From contig JAWKLK010000005.1 in NCBI GenBank assembly GCA_041392785.1, positions 186,001-250,000 of the forward strand: 64,000 nucleotides of DNA. The letters run 5' to 3'. Source of the stretch: OLB9 sp041392785. Lineage in GTDB: Bacteria > Bacteroidota > Bacteroidia > Chitinophagales > Saprospiraceae. The position numbers and the translations under genes were made by a program. The notes beneath the pieces were generated by a model, which had not been told where the DNA came from, did no database searches, and saw nothing but the letters and a program-made list of their open reading frames with translations. Below are positions 53,581-62,903 of this stretch, one piece after another (the first letter of the stretch is position 1; each line of letters opens with the position of its first letter).

Positions 53581-55092
53581 ATGCACCATTTGAGCGAGCA
53601 AGAAATCATCCGAAGGGACAACTTACAAAAATTGATCGATGCCAATATTGATCCATTTCCATCAGATACATATGACATTAATGCGTATTGCAATGATATA
53701 AAAGATCAATTCAAGCCCGATGACACTACATACCAAAATGTCAGCATGGCGGGTCGCTTGATGTCAAGAAGAATTATGGGCAAAGCTTCCTTTGGCGAGC
53801 TCCAAGACAGTACGGGCAGAATACAGATTTATATATCAAGAGATGAGATATGTCCAGGTGAGGATAAGACGATGTACAATGATGTATTTAAAAAGTGGTT
53901 GGATCTGGGGGATTTTATCGGTATCAAAGGTTATGCTTTTTATACACAAATGGGCGAATGTACCATCCATGTCACTGAACTCAAAGTTTTGTCAAAATCA
54001 TTAAGGCATTTGCCTGTGGTAAAGGTAGATGATTCTGGCAAAGTACACGATGCTTTCACGGACCCTGAACAACGCTATCGCCAAAGGTACGTTGACTTGA
54101 TAGTCAACCCTCAAGTACGAGATACTTTCAAAAAGCGTACAATCATGTATAATTCTATAAGACGATATCTAAATGAAAAGGGATATTTGGAAGTAGAAAC
54201 GCCTATACTACAGCCTTTGTATGGTGGTGCAGCGGCTAGGCCTTTTACAACACACCATAATACTCTGGATATGAAGTTGTATCTCAGAATTGCCAATGAA
54301 CTCTATCTAAAACGTCTTATTGTTGGTGGTTTTGATGGAGTGTATGAATTCAGCAAAGACTTTCGCAATGAAGGCATGAGCAGATTTCACAATCCTGAAT
54401 TTACACAAATTGAGTTATACGTAGCTTTTAAAGACTACGAATGGATGATGAATCTGGTAGAAGAAATGGTAGAAAAAGTAGCCATAGATATTCATGGCAC
54501 TACACAAGTACAAGTAGGCGAAAACATTATAGATTTTAAGCGACCTTGGAAGAGATTTACCATGTATGAAGCCATACAACATTATACTGGAGTTGACATC
54601 AGTACAATGGATGAAAATGAGCTCCGTGATACAGCCCGTAAGATGCAGATACATGTAGATAATACGATGGGAAAGGGTAAAATCATTGATGAGATTTTTG
54701 GGGAAAAATGTGAAGGCAACCTTATTCAACCTACTTTTATTACAGATTATCCTGTAGAAATGTCTCCTTTGGCCAAAAGACATCCTACAAAACCTGGTCT
54801 CGTAGAGCGTTTCGAGGCTATTTGCAACAAAAAGGAAATTGCTAATGCCTTTTCAGAACTTAATGACCCACTAGATCAAAGAAAAAGATTTGAAGAACAG
54901 CTTGAATTGGGCAAACGTGGCGATAGCGAAGCTATGGTATTGGATGAAGATTTTTTGAGGGCACTTGAGTACGGTATGCCGCCTACAGCGGGCTTAGGTA
55001 TAGGTATGGATAGACTTGCCATGATTATGACAAATCAGAATTCCATACAGGAAGTGTTATTCTTTCCGCAAATGAAGGCTGAGAAAGAATAA
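53581..55092 (+). CDS. lysS: Lysyl-tRNA synthetase, class II
   Basis: A 503-residue enzyme from the ATG at 53581 (MHHLSEQEIIRRDNL). Thirteen hydrophobic codons upstream are in frame but lie over a promoter. The OB-fold anticodon-binding domain is at about 50-150. Class II motif 1 includes RRYLNEKGYLEVETP, motif 2 is FRNEGMSRFHNPEFTQIELY at about 261, and motif 3 is GLGIGMDRLAMI at about 473. It charges tRNA-Lys. plsC starts at the last base of its stop (TAATG), so the two are coupled. Confidence 0.97.
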   Translation: MHHLSEQEIIRRDNLQKLIDANIDPFPSDTYDINAYCNDIKDQFKPDDTTYQNVSMAGRLMSRRIMGKASFGELQDSTGRIQIYISRDEICPGEDKTMYNDVFKKWLDLGDFIGIKGYAFYTQMGECTIHVTELKVLSKSLRHLPVVKVDDSGKVHDAFTDPEQRYRQRYVDLIVNPQVRDTFKKRTIMYNSIRRYLNEKGYLEVETPILQPLYGGAAARPFTTHHNTLDMKLYLRIANELYLKRLIVGGFDGVYEFSKDFRNEGMSRFHNPEFTQIELYVAFKDYEWMMNLVEEMVEKVAIDIHGTTQVQVGENIIDFKRPWKRFTMYEAIQHYTGVDISTMDENELRDTARKMQIHVDNTMGKGKIIDEIFGEKCEGNLIQPTFITDYPVEMSPLAKRHPTKPGLVERFEAICNKKEIANAFSELNDPLDQRKRFEEQLELGKRGDSEAMVLDEDFLRALEYGMPPTAGLGIGMDRLAMIMTNQNSIQEVLFFPQMKAEKE

Positions 55093-55856
55093 TGAATTAT
55101 TTCTTATTGCCTCTTTCAATTTTACGAGCAATCCTTGTATTCGGCGGGATGGCTTTGTTTATGCTAGTATATGGCATTAGTTGTCTTTTCATTCCTCATA
55201 GTAAGGAAAGGGCTTTGCAATTGCGTAAAAATTATTTGAAATATTGGGCAATACCTGTATTAAATATACACATTGAAGTGGAGGGAACACCGTCAAAAAT
55301 ACCATCTCTCTATGTAAGTAACCACAGATCCTTTGCTGACCCAATAGTAGTATGCAGATATCTTGACGCTTTTGTAATTGCCAAAGCTGAAGTCGCTGAC
55401 TATCCTATCATCAACAAAGGTGCAGAGCTTACTGGAGTAGTGTGGGTAAATCGCTCCAATAAAGACAGTAGAGCTGCTACTAGATATAAAATGGTAGAAA
55501 TTATAAAACTAGGGTACAATGTGCTGGTGTTTCCTGAAGGGACTGTAGGAATTGAAAAAAATACTTTGCCATTTCACAAAGGGACTTTTATTGAAGCAGC
55601 TGAGCACAATTTTCCTCTAATCCCTATCACCATTGAATATAAATCGAAAAAAGATCTTTGGGTAATTCCAAATCTCTTGCTCCAATATGCCTACCAATTT
55701 GCAAAATGGAAGACTGTGGTAAGTTTGAAATTCGGCGCACCGATCCAATCAACAGATGGTGAAAGTATGCAGGAATATGCTTATCAATGGATCAATCAGT
55801 CATTGCATGACATGCACCAAAAGTGGGAACATCATTTTGCCACTATTTCACAATGA
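55092..55856 (+). CDS. plsC: 1-acyl-sn-glycerol-3-phosphate acyltransferase
   Basis: A 254-residue inner-membrane lysophosphatidate acyltransferase. The HX4D motif is in SNHRSFAD (about 76) and the FPEGT motif at about 147 with glycerophosphate-binding residues. A hydrophobic N-terminal helix (about 5-35) anchors it. It makes phosphatidate from lysophosphatidate. Translationally coupled to lysS. Its last 14 bases overlap the 3' end of the convergent HEAT-cyclophilin gene. Confidence 0.9.
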   Translation: MNYFLLPLSILRAILVFGGMALFMLVYGISCLFIPHSKERALQLRKNYLKYWAIPVLNIHIEVEGTPSKIPSLYVSNHRSFADPIVVCRYLDAFVIAKAEVADYPIINKGAELTGVVWVNRSNKDSRAATRYKMVEIIKLGYNVLVFPEGTVGIEKNTLPFHKGTFIEAAEHNFPLIPITIEYKSKKDLWVIPNLLLQYAYQFAKWKTVVSLKFGAPIQSTDGESMQEYAYQWINQSLHDMHQKWEHHFATISQ

Positions 55857-57846
55857 TAATTTCATTGATCTGATCCCCTATTTCTATTTTTTGCACCACA
55901 TCCATACCTTCAACAACTCTGCCAAAAATTGTATATTTACCATCAAGATGGGGTGTTGGTGAATGGGTAATAAACCACTGTGTTCCTTCAGTGTGCGGCC
56001 CTGCTGAAGCCATACCAACATAACCTTGATTATTATAATTTATTTGAGCTATCTCTGACCTTATAGTATAATCAAGTCCTCCAAATCCATCCCCTCTCGG
56101 ACAACCTGTCTGTACCACAAAATTAGGCACAACTCTATGAAAATATTTACCATTATAATAGTTTGAATCTGCAAGTGCAATAAAGTTAGCAACACTGCCT
56201 GGAGCAAGATTTTTATGTAAAACAATTCGAATCAATCCCTTGGTAGTTTTTACCGCTGCAATAGTGGAATCCGATAGCGTTGCTAGTAAATCCCAATTAA
56301 TGGGATGATTATATTTAGGAAATTTTGGAGAAAATTTCTCTCCTTTCAGATATTCAATTGCGCTTTTTAGTGCATTATAAGCTTCCTGATCGCGCGGAAT
56401 TGAGAGTTTTTGAAGCCCTAATTCAAGTGATGAAATATCTTTTATCCATTCCTGCCACTGCAACTCAGGATTCTTTAATATTTCAGAAACTGTAGCGATC
56501 TCCCCAGGATCACCTTGTTGTATAGCCGTCAAAAACAGATGTAACATTGAAGCCTTTACTTGACCGTATCCATTGCCAAAAGCTCTGAAAAAGTTTTTAT
56601 TTGTCAATATCGACCCAAGACCTTCTAAGGCTTTGATCTTTAATAATGATGACTTTTCGGTATTGTATAATGATATTAATTGTGGATAATTAAATGGGTC
56701 AAATGCCAATGCTTCAATATAAGAAGCCTTGGCATAATCACTTTTGGATTCTTTAATATTCTTTATGATTCGTTCAGTAAATGCAGCCTTACTCTTGGTA
56801 AAATAAAGTGCTGTATGATTTAAAACAGCACCATTCATCAAAGACCTCACCTGCCAAGGTACAGTGACAGTATCATATGCAGTATAGATAGGTACATCCT
56901 CCATGATGCCATTTCTTAATATCGCATCAGCAGCTACGGTTGCGATGTGTACATTATCATTTTTTGCCCACTCAAGCAGCTGATTTTTTACATCCAAATA
57001 AGGAAACTTACTGATAGATCTTATAATGTTACACATAACCCTATGATCTTGTTCAGAGACAGATTTTGCTTTTAGAGCAGTGAGAAAATCAGTATCTGTG
57101 CTCCTACCAAATGCAGTGGCCAATGCCATTCTAATATCGGGATTTTGTTCTTTTCCAAAAACTTCGGTTAACCTTACTTTATATAAATCCAATGAAGTGC
57201 TCTTCTCTCTGGCCAAGTAATGAGCGGCATAAAGTCTTACCTCTTCCGGGACTCCAAATGTATAGAGTAAGTCTACCATGCGAGATGTGCCCTCTTCTGC
57301 TGAAATACCTCTCAACGCCATCCTATAAATTGCTTTGGCTTGACCCAAAAGCAATAAGGTATCCGTACTCCTATATGTCTTTACGGTAGCTAAAGATTTT
57401 AAATCAGATAATAAGCCTAATTTACCTACTGCTTCTAGAATATTTGCATTGAAGGTATTATTTATATCCAAGGTGTCTTTTGCGGTAAAAGCTGCAATGA
57501 GTTTATCAGTGGCTTTGACGTTTCCTGATTGCCCTAATGCAAAAGCTGCAGCGGATCGCACTTCCAAAATCGGATCATTCAACATAATATAAAGTGAGTC
57601 CGCCGCTTTGGGATCTTGAATTGAACCAAAAGCCATGACAGCCAAGTAACGATATGAAGGATTTTCATGCCGGAAATAGCCATATAATGCACTATTATCT
57701 TGTTGATCTTGCAAATCCAATATACGCCTAACTTCTGTATCTGAAATATCTACAGCAATTTTTGTTTCTTTTACTTTATTATCTGGAACACAAGACCAAA
57801 TCAGCATTATTTTGAAAGTCAATATAAAATACAATGTATATTTCAT
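55843..57846 (-). CDS. HEAT-repeat peptidyl-prolyl isomerase lipoprotein (cyclophilin)
   Basis: A 667-residue envelope protein. The ATG at 57846 gives a signal peptide with lipobox WSC (Cys at about 19); 19 upstream codons are in frame but would lengthen it. About residues 35-400 are HEAT repeats (LAVMAFGSIQDPKAADSLY and DPILEVRSAAAFALGQSGN). The C-terminal domain, about 530-667, is a cyclophilin: KYFHRVVPNFVVQTGC, then GYVGMASAGPHTEGTQWFIT and FGRVVEGMDVV. HEAT-plus-cyclophilin lipoproteins are known in Bacteroidota; the client is unknown. It may fold outer-membrane or secreted proteins. Confidence 0.88.
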   Translation of the reverse strand: MKYTLYFILTFKIMLIWSCVPDNKVKETKIAVDISDTEVRRILDLQDQQDNSALYGYFRHENPSYRYLAVMAFGSIQDPKAADSLYIMLNDPILEVRSAAAFALGQSGNVKATDKLIAAFTAKDTLDINNTFNANILEAVGKLGLLSDLKSLATVKTYRSTDTLLLLGQAKAIYRMALRGISAEEGTSRMVDLLYTFGVPEEVRLYAAHYLAREKSTSLDLYKVRLTEVFGKEQNPDIRMALATAFGRSTDTDFLTALKAKSVSEQDHRVMCNIIRSISKFPYLDVKNQLLEWAKNDNVHIATVAADAILRNGIMEDVPIYTAYDTVTVPWQVRSLMNGAVLNHTALYFTKSKAAFTERIIKNIKESKSDYAKASYIEALAFDPFNYPQLISLYNTEKSSLLKIKALEGLGSILTNKNFFRAFGNGYGQVKASMLHLFLTAIQQGDPGEIATVSEILKNPELQWQEWIKDISSLELGLQKLSIPRDQEAYNALKSAIEYLKGEKFSPKFPKYNHPINWDLLATLSDSTIAAVKTTKGLIRIVLHKNLAPGSVANFIALADSNYYNGKYFHRVVPNFVVQTGCPRGDGFGGLDYTIRSEIAQINYNNQGYVGMASAGPHTEGTQWFITHSPTPHLDGKYTIFGRVVEGMDVVQKIEIGDQINEIIIVK

Positions 57847-57979
57847 AAAATAAATTTTCATTTTGAGCAATGTCCTTTTATATTTGATTATTCGGTGATA
57901 CAATACATGATTAAAATATAAATTCGCCCAAAATTACCCTTTTTGAATGACTTTTTAATTGTTAATCTTTGAATTTCCT

Positions 57980-57987
57980 TATCTTTG
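57980..57987 (+). promoter_or_regulatory. Promoter for smpB (TATCTTTG with TTG)
   Basis: TATCTTTG is preceded by TTG at 57959-57961 with an 18-base spacer. It lies inside a possible 12-codon extension of smpB, so it supports the ATG at 58005. Confidence 0.7.
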
Positions 57988-58004
57988 CTGCCTTTTCAGA
58001 AAAT

Positions 58005-58469
58005 ATGGCAGATAAAAAACCCATAAAAGAAATTGTAAATCGCAAAGCTAAATTTGAATACGCGTTCTTACAGATGTTTGAAGCTGGATTAGTACTTACT
58101 GGTACAGAAGTGAAAGCATTGCGTCAGGGTATGGCAAATCTCACTGATGCGTATTGCATCTTTGACCATGAAAATTTAACTGTCAAAAACATGTTTATTG
58201 CTGAATACGACCATGGTACAGTATATAACCATGATGCGCGCCGCGATAGAAGACTATTATTGAAGAGATCCGAGCTAAATAAATTGGAGAGAAGGGTAAC
58301 AGAAAAGGGATTGACAATAGTCCCATATCGACTTTATTTTTCGGAGAGAGGATTGGTAAAACTAGAAATCGCTTTAGCCCAAGGTAAAAAAGCATTTGAT
58401 AAGCGCGAAACAATCAAAGAAAGGGATTATAAAAAAGCGATGGATCGCATCAAACTCATAAAACTTTAA
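58005..58469 (+). CDS. smpB: SsrA-binding protein SmpB
   Basis: A 154-residue small basic protein that binds tmRNA and helps rescue stalled ribosomes. Family motifs are clear: NRKAKFEYAFLQMFEAGLVLTGTE split over about 11-33, VKALRQGMANLTDAY, RRDRRLLLKR and the basic tail KAMDRIKLIKL after DKRETIKERDYK. The start is the ATG at 58005, below the promoter box. A MerR-type regulator follows 29 bases later, possibly by readthrough. The tmRNA gene (ssrA) was not found in the window. Confidence 0.96.
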   Translation: MADKKPIKEIVNRKAKFEYAFLQMFEAGLVLTGTEVKALRQGMANLTDAYCIFDHENLTVKNMFIAEYDHGTVYNHDARRDRRLLLKRSELNKLERRVTEKGLTIVPYRLYFSERGLVKLEIALAQGKKAFDKRETIKERDYKKAMDRIKLIKL

Positions 58470-58498
58470 CTCAAAGTGTGGGTGTATATTGAGTATCC

Positions 58499-59395
58499 AT
58501 GATTAAACAAAAGTTTTTCATTCAGGATTTAGAAAATCTCTCCGGTATCAAGGCTCACACTATTAGAACGTGGGAAAAAAGATATAGTTTGTTTAAACCC
58601 GAAAGGCACGGTAAAAACAATATCAGAACCTATACTTTATCGGATTTACAAAGAATTTTGAGTTTAGCGTATTTACTCAATTTTGAATATAAAATATCGC
58701 ACCTAGCAGAATATTCTGATGCAGAACTACACCGAATTGTTCAGTCTGAAATACATCGAGATTTAGAACATCAGATAGATATCAATACCTTAATGTTGAG
58801 CACTATACAATACGATAGAGAAGCTTTTTTAGGGTATTTGGAAAAACTACATGAAAATCTATCCTACTCAGACATTATTCAAAAAATTCTTATCCCTTTT
58901 TTACATCAGATTGGTACACATTGGCAAACTAATCTTATTGTCTCTGGACCCGAACATTTTGCAAGTCATTTGATAAGACAATATCTCATAAAACTTGTGC
59001 CTGTCCAAAACAGTGCTGCAGGAGAAAATGTAGAAACATTCATTCTTTTTTTACCCGAAAATGAACTACATGAAATTGGACTCCTTATTCTACATTATGA
59101 ATTATGTTTGAGAAATAAACCCGTGATATTTTTAGGTCCAACTACTCCGATTGATGCATTGGTAGATGTGTTACAGTATGTGGAAAAACCAACCTTAGTA
59201 TGTCATTCAACTATTCATCCATACACCGAAAATGTCAACAATTATCTCATCGAGATCCAATCAAAATGCTTGGCTTCCAAAGATGTTAAGTTGATTTTCA
59301 TTCGTAGAACAGATATTATTAAAAAAAATATTGATAGTGACAAAGTATTGTTATTCAATAATTTATACGAATTTATCAAAATAATTGAAAAATAA
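58499..59395 (+). CDS. MerR-family regulator with B12-binding-like domains (CarH/LitR type)
   Basis: 298 residues. The N-terminal MerR helix-turn-helix (about 5-75) includes GIKAHTIRTWEKRY, the normal MerR wing start. Then come a helical domain with W142 and EH at 152-153 (the W-x9-EH motif that holds the adenosyl group in CarH) and a Rossmann-like part with E189-L-H191-E-I-G194 matching the E-x-H-x-x-G lower-ligand loop. The residue after W142 is Gln143, where Thermus CarH has a His. It lies 63 bases before crtI's inferred coding start, on the same strand. By family it is a repressor relieved by light; that is inferred. Confidence 0.82.
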   Translation: MIKQKFFIQDLENLSGIKAHTIRTWEKRYSLFKPERHGKNNIRTYTLSDLQRILSLAYLLNFEYKISHLAEYSDAELHRIVQSEIHRDLEHQIDINTLMLSTIQYDREAFLGYLEKLHENLSYSDIIQKILIPFLHQIGTHWQTNLIVSGPEHFASHLIRQYLIKLVPVQNSAAGENVETFILFLPENELHEIGLLILHYELCLRNKPVIFLGPTTPIDALVDVLQYVEKPTLVCHSTIHPYTENVNNYLIEIQSKCLASKDVKLIFIRRTDIIKKNIDSDKVLLFNNLYEFIKIIEK

Positions 59396-59421
59396 ATTCA
59401 ACATTTTGCTTAACTAATTAT

Positions 59422-59429
59422 TATATTTG
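59422..59429 (+). promoter_or_regulatory. Promoter -7 box of the crt operon (TATATTTG)
   Basis: An exact match just after the MerR stop and 20 bases before the inferred ATT start of crtI. The upstream TTG at 59406-59408 has only a 13-base spacer, so the -33 is weak, as expected for a regulated promoter. Confidence 0.5.
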
Positions 59430-59449
59430 TTAAACAAAACAATACGGCC

Positions 59450-60907
59450 ATTAAAAATATAAGCATAATAGGCGGTGGGATAGCTTCTTTATCGGCGTCA
59501 TGTTACCTTGCAAAACATGGATACAATGTTACAATTTTTGAAAAAAACGAACGCGTGGGTGGGAGAGCATCTCAATATATTAAAGATGGTTTTACCTTCG
59601 ATATGGGACCCACATGGTATTGGATGCCTGACGTATTTGAGTCTTTTTTTTCTGATTTCGACAAGAAGCCAGCAGATTACTATAAGCTCATTAAATTAAA
59701 CCCTGCCTACAAAGTTGTTTTTGACAATGAAGCTATTTTGATTGGAGATTCATTAGATACCATTGCAGCAACATTTGACCAAATAGAATCAGGCGCAGGT
59801 GATGCCTTGAAAACTTTTTTAACTGATGCAGAAAACAATTATAATCTTGCCATTAAAAATCTGGTGTATAAACCTGGACAGAGTATTTTTGAATTAGTTA
59901 CACTGGCCACAGTTCAAAAATTACATTTGTTTTTTTCTACCATCTCTAAGCTAGTAAGAAAAAAATTCAAAAATGAAAAATTACGTCAAATATTGGAGTT
60001 TCCTGTCTTATTCCTAGGTGCCAAGGCCGAAAATACACCTGCTTTTTATAACTTTATGAATTGGGCAGACTTTGGTTTGGGCACGTACTATCCAGAAGGA
60101 GGTATGTACAAAGTAGTGGAAGGTCTCGAAACTTTGGCTGTCTCCTTAGGTGTGGAAATACACTGCAATGCAGATGTCCAAAAGATGTCCGTGACTGGTG
60201 ATAAGATAACCAGTATCACAGTCAACGGCACCCAAATAGAAACGGATCTGGTACTTAGCGGTGCCGATTATTATCATACTGAGACTCTATTTGAAAGTGA
60301 TTATCGGAATTATTCTGAAAATTATTGGCAAAAGAAAACCTTTGCCCCATCATCTTTGCTCTACTATGTAGCCCTAGACGAAAAAATCCCAAATGTGGAA
60401 CATCATACTTTATTTTTTGATGTTGATTTTAGCAATCATGCTTCAGCCATCTATGATGAGGCAAAATGGCCTAAAAAACCCTTGTTCTATGCCAGTTTTC
60501 CATCAAAAACGGACAAAACCATCTGCCCACCAAATAAAGAAATGGCTATCTTTTTAATTCCTATTGCCCCAGATCTAAAGGAAGATTTGGACACTTATAC
60601 ACATTACTATGATATCCTAGCAGACAGATTACTGCGTCACACAGGTTATGACCTAAAGAAAAACACACTATTTTACAGGACATTCTCTGTAAAGGATTTT
60701 AAGGAAGTATATAATTCTTATAAAGGAAATGCCTATGGCTTGGCAAATACTTTATTGCAAACTGCTGTATTGCGCCCTTCATTAAAAAGCAAGAAAGTAA
60801 AAAACTTATATTTTACTGGCCAACTATCTGTACCTGGTCCAGGCGTACCGCCAGCTTTGATTTCAGGCAAATTAGCCGCAGGACTTATCAAAAAATACCA
60901 TCCATAA
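59450..60907 (+). CDS. crtI: Phytoene desaturase CrtI; non-canonical start
   Basis: A FAD-dependent desaturase of 485 residues that converts phytoene to lycopene. The frame begins after a stop at 59411-59413 and has no ATG, GTG or TTG before GTG 59555. Starting there would delete the FAD-binding fold. The best start is ATT 59450, giving IKNISIIGGGIASLSASCY followed by LAKHGYNVTIFEKNERVGGRAS, the expected family N-terminus. Later motifs include DMGPTWYWMPDVF (about 52) and the C-terminal GPGVPPALISGKLAAG. The promoter box would give a short leader. Either a rare ATT start or a mutated ATG is implied. Followed by crtB after 2 bases. Confidence 0.85.
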   Translation: MKNISIIGGGIASLSASCYLAKHGYNVTIFEKNERVGGRASQYIKDGFTFDMGPTWYWMPDVFESFFSDFDKKPADYYKLIKLNPAYKVVFDNEAILIGDSLDTIAATFDQIESGAGDALKTFLTDAENNYNLAIKNLVYKPGQSIFELVTLATVQKLHLFFSTISKLVRKKFKNEKLRQILEFPVLFLGAKAENTPAFYNFMNWADFGLGTYYPEGGMYKVVEGLETLAVSLGVEIHCNADVQKMSVTGDKITSITVNGTQIETDLVLSGADYYHTETLFESDYRNYSENYWQKKTFAPSSLLYYVALDEKIPNVEHHTLFFDVDFSNHASAIYDEAKWPKKPLFYASFPSKTDKTICPPNKEMAIFLIPIAPDLKEDLDTYTHYYDILADRLLRHTGYDLKKNTLFYRTFSVKDFKEVYNSYKGNAYGLANTLLQTAVLRPSLKSKKVKNLYFTGQLSVPGPGVPPALISGKLAAGLIKKYHP

Positions 60908-60909
60908 AT

Positions 60910-61755
60910 ATGAAAGCACTATTTGATCAATCGTCATATATATGTTCAAAAGAGCTTACCAAAGTGTACTCTACTTCATTCTCATGGTGTATAAACCTGC
61001 TGCCACCCACTGTCAGAAAGCACATTTTTGGCATCTATGGTTTTGTACGCCTAGCTGATGAAATTGTTGATTCGTTCCATGGATATGAACAAGAAAAAAT
61101 GCTCAATAACCTTGAAGATGAACTTGCTTTTGCTTTAAAAAATGGTATCAGTATCAACCCAATAATACATTCCTTTGTTCAGGTGGTTCACCAGTTTGGG
61201 TTAGATGATTTCATTTATCCATTTTTAAAAAGTATGCGTCAGGATTTATATAAAAAAGACTATATAACAAATGATGAATACAACGAGTATATTTATGGTT
61301 CTGCTGATGTGGTAGGGCTTATGTGTCTCAAGGTTTTTGTAAAAGGAAACCAAGAAAATTTTAATGAACTGAAGCCTTTTGCTATGAAATTAGGTTCTGC
61401 ATTCCAAAAAGTGAATTTCCTCCGAGACATGAAAGATGACAAATTGACTTTAGGTAGGAGTTACTTTCCGTCAATTGTAGATGGCACTTTTGACCATCAA
61501 AGCAAAATGACTATTATCAATGAAATAAAACATGACTTTGATGTAGCTCTACAAGGTATAGCAAAGCTACCTACTGAAGTGAGATTTGGTGTTTTCTTAG
61601 CATATAGATACTATTTGGCCTTACTAAAAAAGATAGAGAGATCCTCCTTGAAATCTATTTTGACTCAAAGAATAAGGGTGCCAAACAACGAAAAATCATT
61701 AATTTTGCTCAAATCTTATTTGGTGTACACATTTAAAAGAAAATCTTTATGTTGA
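60910..61755 (+). CDS. crtB: Phytoene synthase
   Basis: 281 residues of the squalene/phytoene synthase family, joining two geranylgeranyl diphosphates to phytoene. The first Asp-rich motif is DEIVD at 50-54 (FVRLADEIVDSFHG) and the second is NFLRDMKDD at 169-177, both needed for Mg-diphosphate binding. A YGSADVVGLMCL segment lies between. The start is 2 bases after the crtI stop and the end overlaps crtZ by 7 bases, so it is inside one operon. Confidence 0.94.
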   Translation: MKALFDQSSYICSKELTKVYSTSFSWCINLLPPTVRKHIFGIYGFVRLADEIVDSFHGYEQEKMLNNLEDELAFALKNGISINPIIHSFVQVVHQFGLDDFIYPFLKSMRQDLYKKDYITNDEYNEYIYGSADVVGLMCLKVFVKGNQENFNELKPFAMKLGSAFQKVNFLRDMKDDKLTLGRSYFPSIVDGTFDHQSKMTIINEIKHDFDVALQGIAKLPTEVRFGVFLAYRYYLALLKKIERSSLKSILTQRIRVPNNEKSLILLKSYLVYTFKRKSLC

Positions 61756-62198
61756 TATACATCCTTACCACTATCCTTACTTTTATCATTATGGAAATGG
61801 TGACATGGACCACGCACAAATTTGTAATGCATGGATTTCTTTGGTATTTACATGAAGATCATCATCAGCCCGGATATCAAGGTGTTTTTGAAAAAAATGA
61901 TTTGTTTTTTGTCATTTTTGCTATACCAAGCATTTTATTGTTTTATTTTGGTGTACATCCCGAATTGAATTTTCTTTTTTCTATAGGATTAGGAATTCTT
62001 CTTTATGGTATTGCCTACTTTTTTGTTCATGACATTTTGATACATCAAAGAATCAAGTGGTTTACAAAAACGAAGAATAACTATTTCATAGCTTTACGCA
62101 AAGCCCATAAAGTACATCACAAACACATAGACAAGGAAGAAGGTGAGTGTTTTGGCATGCTATTCGTGCCTTTGAAATATTTTCGCAAGTATAATTGA
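61749..62198 (+). CDS. crtZ: Beta-carotene hydroxylase
   Basis: A 149-residue membrane non-haem di-iron hydroxylase of the fatty acid hydroxylase/CrtZ type that adds 3-hydroxyls to beta-carotene, leading to zeaxanthin. The histidine motifs are HKFVMH and HEDHH (about 23-38), HDILIHQR (about 96) and HKVHHKH (about 116). Hydrophobic spans lie between them. It overlaps crtB by 7 bases, and crtYcd starts at its final base (TGATG). No truncation. Confidence 0.93.
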   Translation: MLIYILTTILTFIIMEMVTWTTHKFVMHGFLWYLHEDHHQPGYQGVFEKNDLFFVIFAIPSILLFYFGVHPELNFLFSIGLGILLYGIAYFFVHDILIHQRIKWFTKTKNNYFIALRKAHKVHHKHIDKEEGECFGMLFVPLKYFRKYN

Positions 62199-62887
62199 TG
62201 GAAAGTCAATACTTGTATGCCTATATCCTGATTGGATCATTTTTTATTCCATTTATAGCTAGTTTTTATCCAAAACATCCATTTTATAAAGAGTGGAGGT
62301 CTGTAATACCTTCAATATTTATTGTGGCCATCCCTTTTTTGATTTGGGATAGTCTTTTCACTTCATGGAAAGTTTGGGGATTTAATGATAAATATATTTC
62401 CGGAATAAAATTTCTGTATTTGCCTATTGAAGAAATTTTATTCTTTTTTATCATTCCTTACTGTAGTCTTTTTGTATTTTATATTATACCCATTTTGCTA
62501 CCACGACTTCAAAAATAAAGCCAAGTACCTCACAACAATTTTCGCACTAGCAACTTGTATAATATTGACCATTATTTACTTTCAAGACTTTATACAACGG
62601 TCACATTTGCACTTCTAAGTCTCTACTTTTCATTAACGGTATTATTTATGTATAACATTACATCACATTTTTACTTCTACATCTTTGTCTTACCGTTTTT
62701 CTTGATTGTAAATGGAATACTGACAGGTAGTGGTATTGAAGAACCTGTAGTTTGGTATAATCCAGATCATCATATTGGACTAAGGGTAGGCACCATCCCC
62801 ATTGAAGATGCTTTCTATGGTTTTCTATTGATCTCTTCGATTAAAACTTTAAGTGATTTTTTTAAAAACCAAATTAATAAATGGTAA
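62198..62887 (+). pseudogene. Lycopene cyclase (CrtYcd-type) with two compensating frameshifts
   Basis: A heterodimeric-type lycopene beta-cyclase fusion of about 230 residues, broken in this sequence. It begins MESQYLYAYILIGSFFIPF, runs to a premature stop at 62516-62518, and its central helix (NKAKYLTTIFALATCIILTI) is found one frame over. It then returns to the first frame for YTTVTFALLSLYF and the conserved VNGILTGSGIEEPVVWYN. Removing one A from the A5 run near 62509-62513 and adding one T in GACTTTAT near 62587-62590 restores the whole gene at normal length. This may be homopolymer sequencing error or a real lesion; a live gene is likelier, given intact flanks. Confidence 0.82.
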
Positions 62888-62903
62888 AAATCACTTTTTT
62901 AAA

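Noticed and set aside
57969..58004. Twelve-codon upstream extension of smpB
   Set aside because: A well-spaced TTG/TATCTTTG promoter lies in it.
59555..60907. crtI beginning at GTG 59555
   Set aside because: It would remove the FAD-binding GxGxxS segment that is plainly encoded upstream in the same frame.
62427..62618. Separate small membrane protein of 63 residues
   Set aside because: Its sequence is the shifted middle of the lycopene cyclase, matching the helix expected there.
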